Of a stretch of DNA of 64,000 bases, positions 8,490 to 15,424 are shown one piece after another. The stretch is from Nocardia grenadensis NBRC 108939 (GTDB lineage: Bacteria > Actinomycetota > Actinomycetes > Mycobacteriales > Mycobacteriaceae), in assembly GCF_001613445.1 (NCBI RefSeq), contig NZ_BDCJ01000022.1:1-64000 (forward strand), written 5' to 3'. The position numbers and the translations under genes were made by a program. The notes under the pieces were generated by a model, which did not search any database, was not told the DNA's origin, and was given only the letters and a program-made list of their open reading frames with translations. Position 1 is the first letter of the stretch, and each line of letters begins with the position of its first letter.

Positions 8490-8562
8490 GCGGATGTAGC
8501 GCAGCTGGTAGCGCATCACCTTGCCAAGGTGAGGGTCGCGGGTTCGAATCCCGTCATCCGCT
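8490..8562 (+). tRNA. tRNA-Gly(GCC)
   Basis: 73 nt. Acceptor GCGGATG pairs with CATCCGC, anticodon stem TCACC/GGTGA with loop TTGCCAA gives anticodon GCC, and the T-arm contains GGTTCGAATCC. CCA is not encoded. First of three tRNA genes in tandem. Confidence 0.95.
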
Positions 8563-8606
8563 CGAGAGGTAGGGCCAGGCGCATAGAATGCCTTCCTCCT
8601 TTGCGC

Positions 8607-8677
8607 GGTGGAGTGGCCGAGTGGTGAGGCAACGGCCTGCAAAGCCGTGCACACGGGTTCGATTCCCGTCTCCACCT
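8607..8677 (+). tRNA. tRNA-Cys(GCA)
   Basis: 71 nt. Acceptor GGTGGAG pairs with CTCCACC, anticodon stem ACGGC/GCCGT encloses CTGCAAA with anticodon GCA. CCA is not encoded. Second gene of the operon, one base before tRNA-Val(GAC). Confidence 0.95.
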
Positions 8678-8678
8678 C

Positions 8679-8753
8679 GCGCGATTAGCTCAGCGGGAGA
8701 GCGCTTCCCTGACACGGAAGAGGTCACTGGTTCAATCCCAGTATCGCGCACCA
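8679..8753 (+). tRNA. tRNA-Val(GAC)
   Basis: Acceptor GCGCGAT pairs with ATCGCGC, anticodon stem CTTCC/GGAAG encloses CTGACAC with anticodon GAC, and a CCA end is encoded (8751-8753), unlike the other three tRNAs here. With the minus-strand CAC gene, two valine isoacceptors are within 600 bp. Confidence 0.95.
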
Positions 8754-8766
8754 GTCATATCGGTTG

Positions 8767-8801
8767 AGAGGCACTTTCCGAGCGAGTCGGAAGGTGCCTC
8801 T
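8767..8801 (+). terminator. Terminator hairpin of the tRNA operon
   Basis: 15-bp stem beginning AGAGGCAC with a single G-T wobble and a 5-nt loop, 13 bases after tRNA-Val(GAC). It lacks a clear T-tract, as is common in high-GC actinobacteria, and may also serve the minus-strand gene that ends at 8819. Confidence 0.75.
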
Positions 8802-8818
8802 ACTGCTTTCCGGCGCCA

Positions 8819-9925
8819 CTACGCCGCGTAGCGGAGTATGCCCGCGATCTGTGTCCCATCGGGCAGGTCCTCGGCGCGCACGGCCAGGACCCGGCCACCG
8901 GTGAGCAGGACGCGGCGGCTTATCTCATCCAGGATGCCAGGCGTGTCGACCGGCTCCGGTTCGGCGAATGTGACCGCGCCGTCGGCGGATACGGCGCCGG
9001 GCGCCGAGGCGTCGATATCGACGAGCAAGGTGTCGACGGCGCCCGCGGTGGCCGCTCGGGCGAGATCGGAGATATCGGTGGCGGCCCGGCCCTCGCTGCG
9101 CCGACGGTCCAGTAGCTCGATCAGTTCGGACAGTTGCGCGGCGTAGTGGCGGTCCAGCACCGCCCGCGAACGATCGGCGAGCTCCTGGTCGGAGGCGTGC
9201 TCGGGGTTGCCGGAGATGCTCTCGGCGAGCAGACCGTCGTAGCTGTTCACCGACCGGAACAGGGAGTCGGTCGGTTCGGCGGCCGCCAGGATGAGCGGCA
9301 CATTGCGGCCGGACAGGAAATCACGCAGTTCGGTATCGATGGCGCGGGCGTACTGGCGGACCCGCATCTTGCGGCCCTCTTCGCCCTGGATGCGACGCTT
9401 CGGGGCCCGATCGCCCAGGCTCGATTTGCCGGCGTACGCGGCCGCATTGGCCGGCAAGCCGGGTATCCGCACCGTGTACGCCGGTTTGTCGGCGCTGACC
9501 TCCACCAACCGGACGCTGCCTTCGGCCAGCGCCAGGACGAACGCCGACTGCGGGAAGGTCACGGCGCGGAGCAGGCGTTTGAGGTAGAAACTCTCGCCCA
9601 CTGTGACGGAGGCGTTCAACTCGTTGGGTACCCGGAAGGTGCGGATCCGCGTCGGGGTGGCGAAAGCGACCAGGGTGCGCGACTGGTAGCGCCAGAACTC
9701 GGCGTCGTCGATGTGGCCGTCGAACTCCTCCTCGAGGGCTGTTCGCGCCGCCGGATCGGTGACCTGGTCGAGTGCCTGCCGGACCTGGTCCCAGAACGCG
9801 ATCCGGTTGCGGTCCGGATCCGCGGCGTCCGAGTCGGTGGGGGTGTAGATCGACACGCACCAGTCGTCGGTGAGAGCGGCGAGTGCTTCGATCTCACCGC
9901 GGGTCGGGATATCGGTGTGCAGCAC
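8819..9925 (-). CDS. baeRF-like protein (bacterial release-factor-fold family)
   Basis: A 368-residue cytoplasmic protein resembling the bacterial archaeo-eukaryotic release factor (baeRF) families: an N-terminal segment with WCVSIYTPT, a central SALALAEG/VRLVEV strand pair and a C-terminal part TGGRVLAVRAEDLPDGTQIAGILRY typical of eRF1 domain 3. I start at GTG 9925, with GGAGG 5 nt upstream; the frame is open to 10069 but that extension is Arg/Pro-rich. Proposed family roles lie in ribosome-associated quality control, without experimental proof I can cite. Divergent from the sigma-like gene at 10198. Family assignment is from memory of motifs. Confidence 0.6.
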   Translation of the reverse strand: MLHTDIPTRGEIEALAALTDDWCVSIYTPTDSDAADPDRNRIAFWDQVRQALDQVTDPAARTALEEEFDGHIDDAEFWRYQSRTLVAFATPTRIRTFRVPNELNASVTVGESFYLKRLLRAVTFPQSAFVLALAEGSVRLVEVSADKPAYTVRIPGLPANAAAYAGKSSLGDRAPKRRIQGEEGRKMRVRQYARAIDTELRDFLSGRNVPLILAAAEPTDSLFRSVNSYDGLLAESISGNPEHASDQELADRSRAVLDRHYAAQLSELIELLDRRRSEGRAATDISDLARAATAGAVDTLLVDIDASAPGAVSADGAVTFAEPEPVDTPGILDEISRRVLLTGGRVLAVRAEDLPDGTQIAGILRYAA

Positions 9926-10107
9926 GAAATCCTCCACATCATGGGATCGGCGCGCCGAATCCGTGGAACCGGGGATTGCGGCGGCGGGTCGTGGCGGGCT
10001 CATCCGGCGGAGCGGGCTTCGCGAAGATCGGCCGAGGGGCTGATACTGCTCAGGGCGATTATTCGGCAAACTTCATTAGAGCACAGGACGACCGCGGACA
10101 GCCGGTA

Positions 10108-10136
10108 CGCGTCCACCGGGATTGTCGGTGGACGCG
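10108..10136. repeat. Perfect 11-bp inverted repeat, possible operator
   Basis: CGCGTCCACCG (10108-10118) is exactly repeated in inverted form at 10126-10136 with a 7-nt spacer. It lies in the divergent region between the baeRF-like gene and the gene starting at 10198, about 62 bp from the latter, close to where a promoter would be. It may be an operator or a leader hairpin. Confidence 0.5.
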
Positions 10137-10197
10137 GTTAAGCTGTCTCGCACGAACTCGGGCCGGCCGGCCCACCGGGTCCCGACAGGGGGTGTGT

Positions 10198-11409
10198 GTG
10201 CAGACGGAACCAGCCCGCGAGGTGCTGCCGGACGCCACGGACACCGGGGAATCGTTCCCGGACGATCTCCGTGCGCATCTGTCCTTCGCGCTCGAGGAAT
10301 GCGGCCACGCCCTGGCCGAACTGGTGGACGAGTACGCGGTCGACCGGGAACGCGCCGCGACGATCCTGCGACTGCGGCTCGGTATCACCGGGGACCGTCC
10401 CGAAACGCTCACCCGTATCGGCGCGCGACTGGATTTCGCGCGGGACCGGGCCCGCCAACTGCACACCAAGGCGGTCGGCGAACTGCTCCGGCACACCGCG
10501 CGCTCCGGGCGGCTGCCGGTGCCCGAGTATGCCCGTCGCTACCCCGTGGGCACCCGGGATTCGACGCTCACTCGCGCGCTGCTGGCCGAAACCTACGCCA
10601 CCGATACCGATATCGCGGTGAACGATCTGTCGTACCTGAAATTGCGGCTGGCGGGGCATACCGCGGCCGACGCGAAACGGGTCGCGGGTTTTGTCACCCA
10701 GCGCATCGTGGGTTGGCGCAAGAAGACCAACCACCTGCTCTCCCGGTTGCGCACCGACGGCGAACCCGCCGGACCACCGGCCCCCTGGCTCGACCGGATC
10801 GACTGGCCCACCGGAACCGGTTCGCCCGCACCGCTGCCCACCGGTCCGGCCCGGACGTTCGATGTGGACGACGACGGTCGTGGCCGGTTCTATCTATCCA
10901 AACCCGGACGTGATATAGGTTTCGACTCCGGGCTCGAGGCCCGGCTCCTCCGCCTGCTCGACGCGGACGACCGGATCCGCAACTTCCAGGAGTATCCCGA
11001 CGCCGTGGGATACCGCATCGACGGTACGGAGCAGCTGCATTTCCCGACCGTCGTCGCCGAACTCACCGACGCACGCCTGGTACTGATCGACGAACAACCC
11101 CTGGGGCATATCGGTTTCCATGTGAACCGGGCGAAGTCCGCCGCGGCCCGCGCCCGGGCACACGAGAACGGCTGGGGCTGGTTGCTCTGGACGGGCAGCC
11201 ACCTCGGTGAACCCGAACTGGTGTCCCACCGGGTGCCCGCGGGCGTCGAACACCGGCTCACCGAACTGCTCACCGAAGGCCCTGTCCGGCTACCCGCGCT
11301 CCGGCAGGTGCGGGCCGATACCGGATTCGACATCCTGGACCTCATCGCGCTGGTGGTCCGCAACGAATGGCGTTGGGAGCGAGGACCGTTCCGGCTCACT
11401 GCCGGGTAG
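10198..11409 (+). CDS. Hypothetical protein: sigma-region-4-like HTH plus TnsA/PD-(D/E)XK-like region
   Basis: A 403-residue protein with no name I recognise. Residues about 50-98 (ATILRLRLGI...ETLTRIGARL...RARQLHTKAVGELLR) follow the pattern of sigma-70 region 4, as in SigA of this window (VVRLRFGL...RTLDEIG...RIRQIESK). Residues about 240-335 (FDSGLEARLLRLLDAD...FQEYP...DARLVLIDEQ...GWGWLLWTG) resemble the TnsA N-terminal endonuclease domain, but the PD aspartate appears as FPTVV and the E-x-K pair as IDEQ, so catalytic activity is doubtful. The start is GTG 10198, with AGGGGG 6 nt upstream; GTG 10192 is possible. No transposition partners are nearby. Perhaps a DNA-binding regulator built from a dead nuclease fold. 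Confidence 0.55.
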   Translation: MQTEPAREVLPDATDTGESFPDDLRAHLSFALEECGHALAELVDEYAVDRERAATILRLRLGITGDRPETLTRIGARLDFARDRARQLHTKAVGELLRHTARSGRLPVPEYARRYPVGTRDSTLTRALLAETYATDTDIAVNDLSYLKLRLAGHTAADAKRVAGFVTQRIVGWRKKTNHLLSRLRTDGEPAGPPAPWLDRIDWPTGTGSPAPLPTGPARTFDVDDDGRGRFYLSKPGRDIGFDSGLEARLLRLLDADDRIRNFQEYPDAVGYRIDGTEQLHFPTVVAELTDARLVLIDEQPLGHIGFHVNRAKSAAARARAHENGWGWLLWTGSHLGEPELVSHRVPAGVEHRLTELLTEGPVRLPALRQVRADTGFDILDLIALVVRNEWRWERGPFRLTAG

Positions 11410-11490
11410 CGGACGGAACTTCCGGCCGCGCCGCGGCGGGACCGCGTTCGGTGCAGCGGCGCGGAAACCGCCGGGTCGCGCCCGGCCGGT

Positions 11491-12696
11491 CTACCCAACG
11501 GGATCGGGCACAGTGAACGACGAGAGCGTACTGCTCGCGCTGCCGGACATCAGCCGGGCCCGGAGCCGGGGCGGGACATGCGGGAGCAGGCGCATCGCCG
11601 TCTCGCTGACGAGTAACCGGCCCCGGGAGCGTGGAATACCCCGCCGCAACACTGCGGGCGCGACCTCGCTACAGCGCCGGGCGTACGCGTCGACCTGCGC
11701 CCGGTAGGTGGGGAAGGCCACCGTATGATCGCCGTCGGCTTCGGCCAGCGCCCGGGCGAGGAGGTAGGCACCGACAACGGCGAGCGAGGTGCCACCCCCG
11801 ACTGCCGGTCCGGGTGCGTACCCGGCGTCGCCCACCAGCGCCACCCGGCCCCGCGACCAGGTGTCCAGCTGGATCCGGCTGACAGAATCGAGATAGAAAT
11901 CCTCGGCGCGGTCCATCTCGTCGAGCAGCAGCGGTATATCCCAGCCCTCGTCGCGGTACTCCGCGCGCAGCAGCCGGCGCTGGGCACCGATATCGCGAAG
12001 GTCGTGCCCCGGTTCTTCGCCGCGCCGGAACAGGAATACCGCCCGTGCCAGTCCGGTTTGCCGGACCGGATACATCGCGGCGATCCGGTTCACAGCGCTG
12101 TACAGCAGCGTCAGCCCGTCGAGCTCCCGATAGTTCGGGAGAGTGCCCACCGCGAAGTAGGCACCGAGATGTCGGCGCCAGCGCTCCTCCGGCCCGAAAA
12201 CCAGCTCCCGGACTCTGGAATGCATACCGTCGGCACCGATGACGAGGTCGAATCGGGCCGAGTCACCACTGTCGAACGTCACCACCACTCCGTCACCGTG
12301 GTCGGTGAGTTCGGCGATCGAATTGCCGAAGCGGTAGTCGACGCGGCTACCGGTCGCCTCGTGCAGGATCGCCGCCAGTTCCCCGCGCATGATCTCGAGA
12401 TGGCGCCCGTCGGCGAAAGCGTCCGAGATATCGCGCAGATCCACCGCGATGGGCCGTTTACCCGGCCGTTCGAGTCGGAGCGCGGTCGATTCGGTACTCG
12501 CCTCGCGCAGCGGCCCGAGCAGGTCCATATGGCCTATCACTGCCGTCGCCGGGGCGAAGAGATCTACCGCGTGACCACCCAGGCCCAGCCGTGGGAAGGG
12601 GGTGCGCTCGACGATCACCGGCGTGAATCCGAACCGATCGAGCCAGTAGGCGAGGACGGGCCCGGCCACGCTCGCCCCGGAAATCAGGATGTCCAT
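11491..12696 (-). CDS. FAD-dependent aromatic-type monooxygenase
   Basis: A 401-residue flavoprotein of the p-hydroxybenzoate-hydroxylase class. The Rossmann loop is ISGASVAGPVLAYWLDR (5-21) with the ERTP ribose-binding acid, the DG motif is in VIGADGMHSRVRELV (about 155-169), and GDAGYAPGPAVGGGTSLA (about 290) closes the FAD site. Such enzymes hydroxylate small aromatic or polyketide-like substrates using NAD(P)H and oxygen. It is divergent from a TetR regulator over a 77-bp region with a clear palindrome, a usual arrangement for a substrate-induced detoxifying oxygenase. Substrate unknown. Confidence 0.85.
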   Translation of the reverse strand: MDILISGASVAGPVLAYWLDRFGFTPVIVERTPFPRLGLGGHAVDLFAPATAVIGHMDLLGPLREASTESTALRLERPGKRPIAVDLRDISDAFADGRHLEIMRGELAAILHEATGSRVDYRFGNSIAELTDHGDGVVVTFDSGDSARFDLVIGADGMHSRVRELVFGPEERWRRHLGAYFAVGTLPNYRELDGLTLLYSAVNRIAAMYPVRQTGLARAVFLFRRGEEPGHDLRDIGAQRRLLRAEYRDEGWDIPLLLDEMDRAEDFYLDSVSRIQLDTWSRGRVALVGDAGYAPGPAVGGGTSLAVVGAYLLARALAEADGDHTVAFPTYRAQVDAYARRCSEVAPAVLRRGIPRSRGRLLVSETAMRLLPHVPPRLRARLMSGSASSTLSSFTVPDPVG

Positions 12697-12726
12697 AGTA
12701 ATCCCTAGATTGTTTACTTATCGGTA

Positions 12727-12746
12727 GGTAAGTCAGCTTACTTACC
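12727..12746. promoter_or_regulatory. Probable TetR operator between monooxygenase and tetR
   Basis: GGTAAGT-N6-ACTTACC, a perfect palindrome with 7-bp arms, sits midway between the divergent starts at 12696 and 12774. A further TTTACTTA copy just to the left (12713-12720) suggests a second half-site. The regulator encoded beside it is the obvious candidate to bind it. Confidence 0.7.
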
Positions 12747-12773
12747 GGGCGGTCAACACGCTAGGGTGAGGAA

Positions 12774-13358
12774 GTGCCGAGAATCAGATCCAGCGAAACC
12801 CGTGAGCGCATTCACGCCGCGGCGCTCGAACTCTTCACCGCGCGCGGTATCCAGGAGACGAGCCTGCGCCAGATCGCCGAAAAACTCGGACTCACCAAAC
12901 CCGCGCTCTACTACCACTTCTCCTCACGCGAGGAGCTGCTGCGCAGCCTGGTACAGCCGTTGTTCGACGATGTCGAGGCCACGATCACCGCGGACGAAGA
13001 CCGCGCCGGCAACGGCCCGGTGGACGCTCGGGAAATACTCGGGCGCTATTTCGATGTCTCCTACCGGCATCGCGCGGTTACCGCGCTGCTGCTCCGCGAT
13101 ATCGCGCCGCTGGCCGCGCTCGGCTTCCTCGAACGTATCGTCGAATGGCGCCGTCGGCTCACGACTCTGTTGGTGGGGCCCGAGGCCGAACTCGGCGATC
13201 GGGCCCGCGCCATCGTCGCACTGGGCGGACTCGGCGACTGTCTGGTTCTACTCGCCGACGCACCGGCGGAGGAACTGCGCGTGGCCGCACTCGACGCGGC
13301 GTGCGCCGCGCTGGACAGACGACCGCCCGCGCCGGACTCCGCGGCTCCCCCGCGCTGA
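12774..13358 (+). CDS. TetR/AcrR family transcriptional regulator
   Basis: 194 residues. The N-terminal helix-turn-helix reads AALELFTARGIQETSLRQIA followed by LGLTKPALYYHFSSREELL, the standard TetR recognition helix. The GTG start is preceded by GAGG. The C-terminal ligand domain has no specific signature. It lies divergent from the FAD monooxygenase with a 20-bp palindrome between them, so it probably represses that gene and itself. Ends 42 bp before the convergent CoiA-like gene. Confidence 0.9.
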   Translation: MPRIRSSETRERIHAAALELFTARGIQETSLRQIAEKLGLTKPALYYHFSSREELLRSLVQPLFDDVEATITADEDRAGNGPVDAREILGRYFDVSYRHRAVTALLLRDIAPLAALGFLERIVEWRRRLTTLLVGPEAELGDRARAIVALGGLGDCLVLLADAPAEELRVAALDAACAALDRRPPAPDSAAPPR

Positions 13359-13399
13359 GATCCGCCCGCCGGGTACGAGTTCGGGCCGGGCAGTTGCCG

Positions 13400-14371
13400 T
13401 CAGGGCTTGACCAGCATGGTCGCCGCGATGAAGGTCGCCAGCAACAGCATGACGAAAACCGTGATGAGCTGCCAGTTGTCGATGGTTTTGTGCAGGCGCC
13501 GGATGGTGTCCTCCAGCGCACGGTGCACCCGCCGCTCGTCGGCGATCCGGCGATCCACCGCCGCCACCGCCTCGGCCTGCTCCCGGGCGCGCTGCGCCGT
13601 CCGCTCCATCCGGGCGACGGTCCTGGCGAGCTGCCGCTTCTTCTCCCGCACCGCCTGCCGGGCCACGGCCAGCGCGGTGCGCTGCGACATCAGTTCCTGG
13701 CGCTGCTGTTCGAGCAGCAGTGCCTGGGCCCTGGTGTGCTTCTCCCAGTCGGTCACGGCCGCCCATCCTTTCCTCATATGATCGCGGTAACCCCACGCGA
13801 CCTCGCCGGCCACCCACTCCCGCAGGAACTCCCGCAATTCGTAGGGCCGCGCGGCCGGCACGACCAGACCGGTGGGACCGGATTCCAGCATGCCGCTCAC
13901 TGCACGGTACTCACACGAGGCGGGTGCGAGATCGGCGATACCGAGGGCGGGCAACTGGGACACCCAGAAACCGGGCGCGCACAACCACAGCACATTCGCA
14001 CAACCCAACGCCCGCAGCCGGTCCGTATGTTGTTGCGCGAGTTCCTGGGTCAGTGGGCCGGTGCGCACCTCGATCGCACCCTGCTCGGTGCCGCGCCGCC
14101 ACCAGACATCGACGGTGACCGGACCGCAGCGCCGGTCCACCACCGCCTCGTCCGCCCCGAACGCGAGCAACCGGCTCGCCAGCCAGAACTTGAGTCGCTG
14201 CGCATCCCACTGCGCCTCCACACAGTGCGCACAGCCGCAACCATAGCCGGAGGTGGTCTGCGGCGCCGTATCCGTGCTCACCGGACCGTCGGATATACCC
14301 AGGTCGGACAACATCGTCCGGCGCCCGCACCGAATATCAGTCCGCCGCTTCGTCTGCATGCGACCACCCAT
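13400..14371 (-). CDS. CoiA-like putative nuclease with coiled coil and C-terminal membrane anchor
   Basis: 323 residues that I cannot name. Residues about 55-135 (RLKFWLASRLLAFGADEA... VTVDVWW ... GAIEVRTG ... NVLWLCAPGF) follow the PD-(D/E)XK pattern of CoiA/competence-type nucleases, with Asp88 and Glu101 as candidate metal ligands and arginine instead of the usual Lys/Gln. Residues about 225-295 are rich in Arg, Glu, Gln and Ala without proline, a long predicted coiled coil. The last 25 residues are one hydrophobic helix (ITVFVMLLLATFIAATML). A CGCAHC cysteine cluster lies at 45-50. This would place a nuclease-like head in the cytoplasm on a coiled-coil stalk. Start uncertain between Met1, Met5 and Met20. 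Lies behind the LysR gene on the same strand. Confidence 0.5.
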   Translation of the reverse strand: MGGRMQTKRRTDIRCGRRTMLSDLGISDGPVSTDTAPQTTSGYGCGCAHCVEAQWDAQRLKFWLASRLLAFGADEAVVDRRCGPVTVDVWWRRGTEQGAIEVRTGPLTQELAQQHTDRLRALGCANVLWLCAPGFWVSQLPALGIADLAPASCEYRAVSGMLESGPTGLVVPAARPYELREFLREWVAGEVAWGYRDHMRKGWAAVTDWEKHTRAQALLLEQQRQELMSQRTALAVARQAVREKKRQLARTVARMERTAQRAREQAEAVAAVDRRIADERRVHRALEDTIRRLHKTIDNWQLITVFVMLLLATFIAATMLVKP

Positions 14372-14463
14372 CTAACCCGTCCCACCATGTCGGCCCGACA
14401 CCACACCGACGTATTCCAGGGTGCGCCACAAAGGCCGGTCGACGCCAGGTTTCTGCCCAGCAG

Positions 14464-15417
14464 TTACCCAGATGGGACCCACGCGACCCTCACCCCCGGC
14501 GGTGTCCCGGTCACCGGATCGGGGGCTGTCAGCACCGAACGCACCAGGGTGCGCAGCCACGCGTGCGCGGGGGCGGGGGTGTTGCGCGGATGCCAGGCCA
14601 GCGAAATCGTCACCTCCGGCAACGGCAGCGGAATCTCGAACGCGCACAGACCCAGTGCCGGCAGGGCGGTGGCCGCCACGACCGCGGGGGCCGGGCACAC
14701 CGCGACACCGGAACGCACGGCGAGCAACGCCGTTGTCAGATCGGGGACAGTGGCCACGACGCGGCGGGTGCGGCCGTGCAGGGCGAGCCGGTCGTCGATG
14801 GGGCCGCGGGCGATTCCGCGCGCCGAGACGCTGATATGGGCCGCGGCGGCGTAGGCGGCCACGGTCACCCGTTCGGTGACCAGCGGATGCCCGGGGGCGG
14901 CGACACCGATCAACCGGTCCCCGCGTACCCGTTCCACCCGGGTCTGCGGATCGGCCTGCGCGATCACCCCGACCTGTGCGTCGATCCGGCCGTCACGCAG
15001 CGCGCTCGCCGAACCGGCCGCTTCGCCGGGCACGAATCGCAGGGTCACGCCCGGCGCTCGGGCCCGGACCTCGGTGAGCAGCCGGGCGGCGAGTTCGGGC
15101 AGCACCGCGTCGTCCACGTGCACCGCGAACCCGCGGACCAGGGCGGCCGGGTCGACGGTATCGGGTTTCGCCAGCAGCGCCCGTCCTTGTTCGACCAGCG
15201 CACCGACCTCGAACCGCAACTCGAGCGCGCGGGGAGTCGGCACAAGTTGGCGCCCGGCCCGGACCAGCAGCGGGTCGTTGTAGACCCGGCGCAATCGCGC
15301 CAGGGTGCGGCTCATCGCCGGTGGCGAGGTGTTGAGCCGTTCGGCGGCCTGCGTGACACTGTTGGTCTCGAGCAGGGCGTGCAGGGCCACCAGCAGGTTC
15401 AGATCCAGATCCGGCAC
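14464..15417 (-). CDS. LysR-family transcriptional regulator
   Basis: 317 residues. The winged helix-turn-helix is at 4-65 (NLLVALHALLETNSVTQAAE, LNTSPPAMSRTLARLR), followed by a LysR substrate-binding domain with two lobes. It starts 7 bp after the stop of the flavin monooxygenase gene on the same strand, so it is probably co-transcribed with that gene and not divergent from a target, which is less usual for LysR proteins. Target and inducer unknown. Confidence 0.9.
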   Translation of the reverse strand: MPDLDLNLLVALHALLETNSVTQAAERLNTSPPAMSRTLARLRRVYNDPLLVRAGRQLVPTPRALELRFEVGALVEQGRALLAKPDTVDPAALVRGFAVHVDDAVLPELAARLLTEVRARAPGVTLRFVPGEAAGSASALRDGRIDAQVGVIAQADPQTRVERVRGDRLIGVAAPGHPLVTERVTVAAYAAAAHISVSARGIARGPIDDRLALHGRTRRVVATVPDLTTALLAVRSGVAVCPAPAVVAATALPALGLCAFEIPLPLPEVTISLAWHPRNTPAPAHAWLRTLVRSVLTAPDPVTGTPPGVRVAWVPSG

Positions 15418-15424
15418 GGCCGGG

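Noticed and set aside
10198..11409. Evidence of a Tn7-like transposon from the TnsA-like region
   Set aside because: No TnsB, TnsC or TniQ genes, no terminal repeats, and the nuclease residues are replaced.
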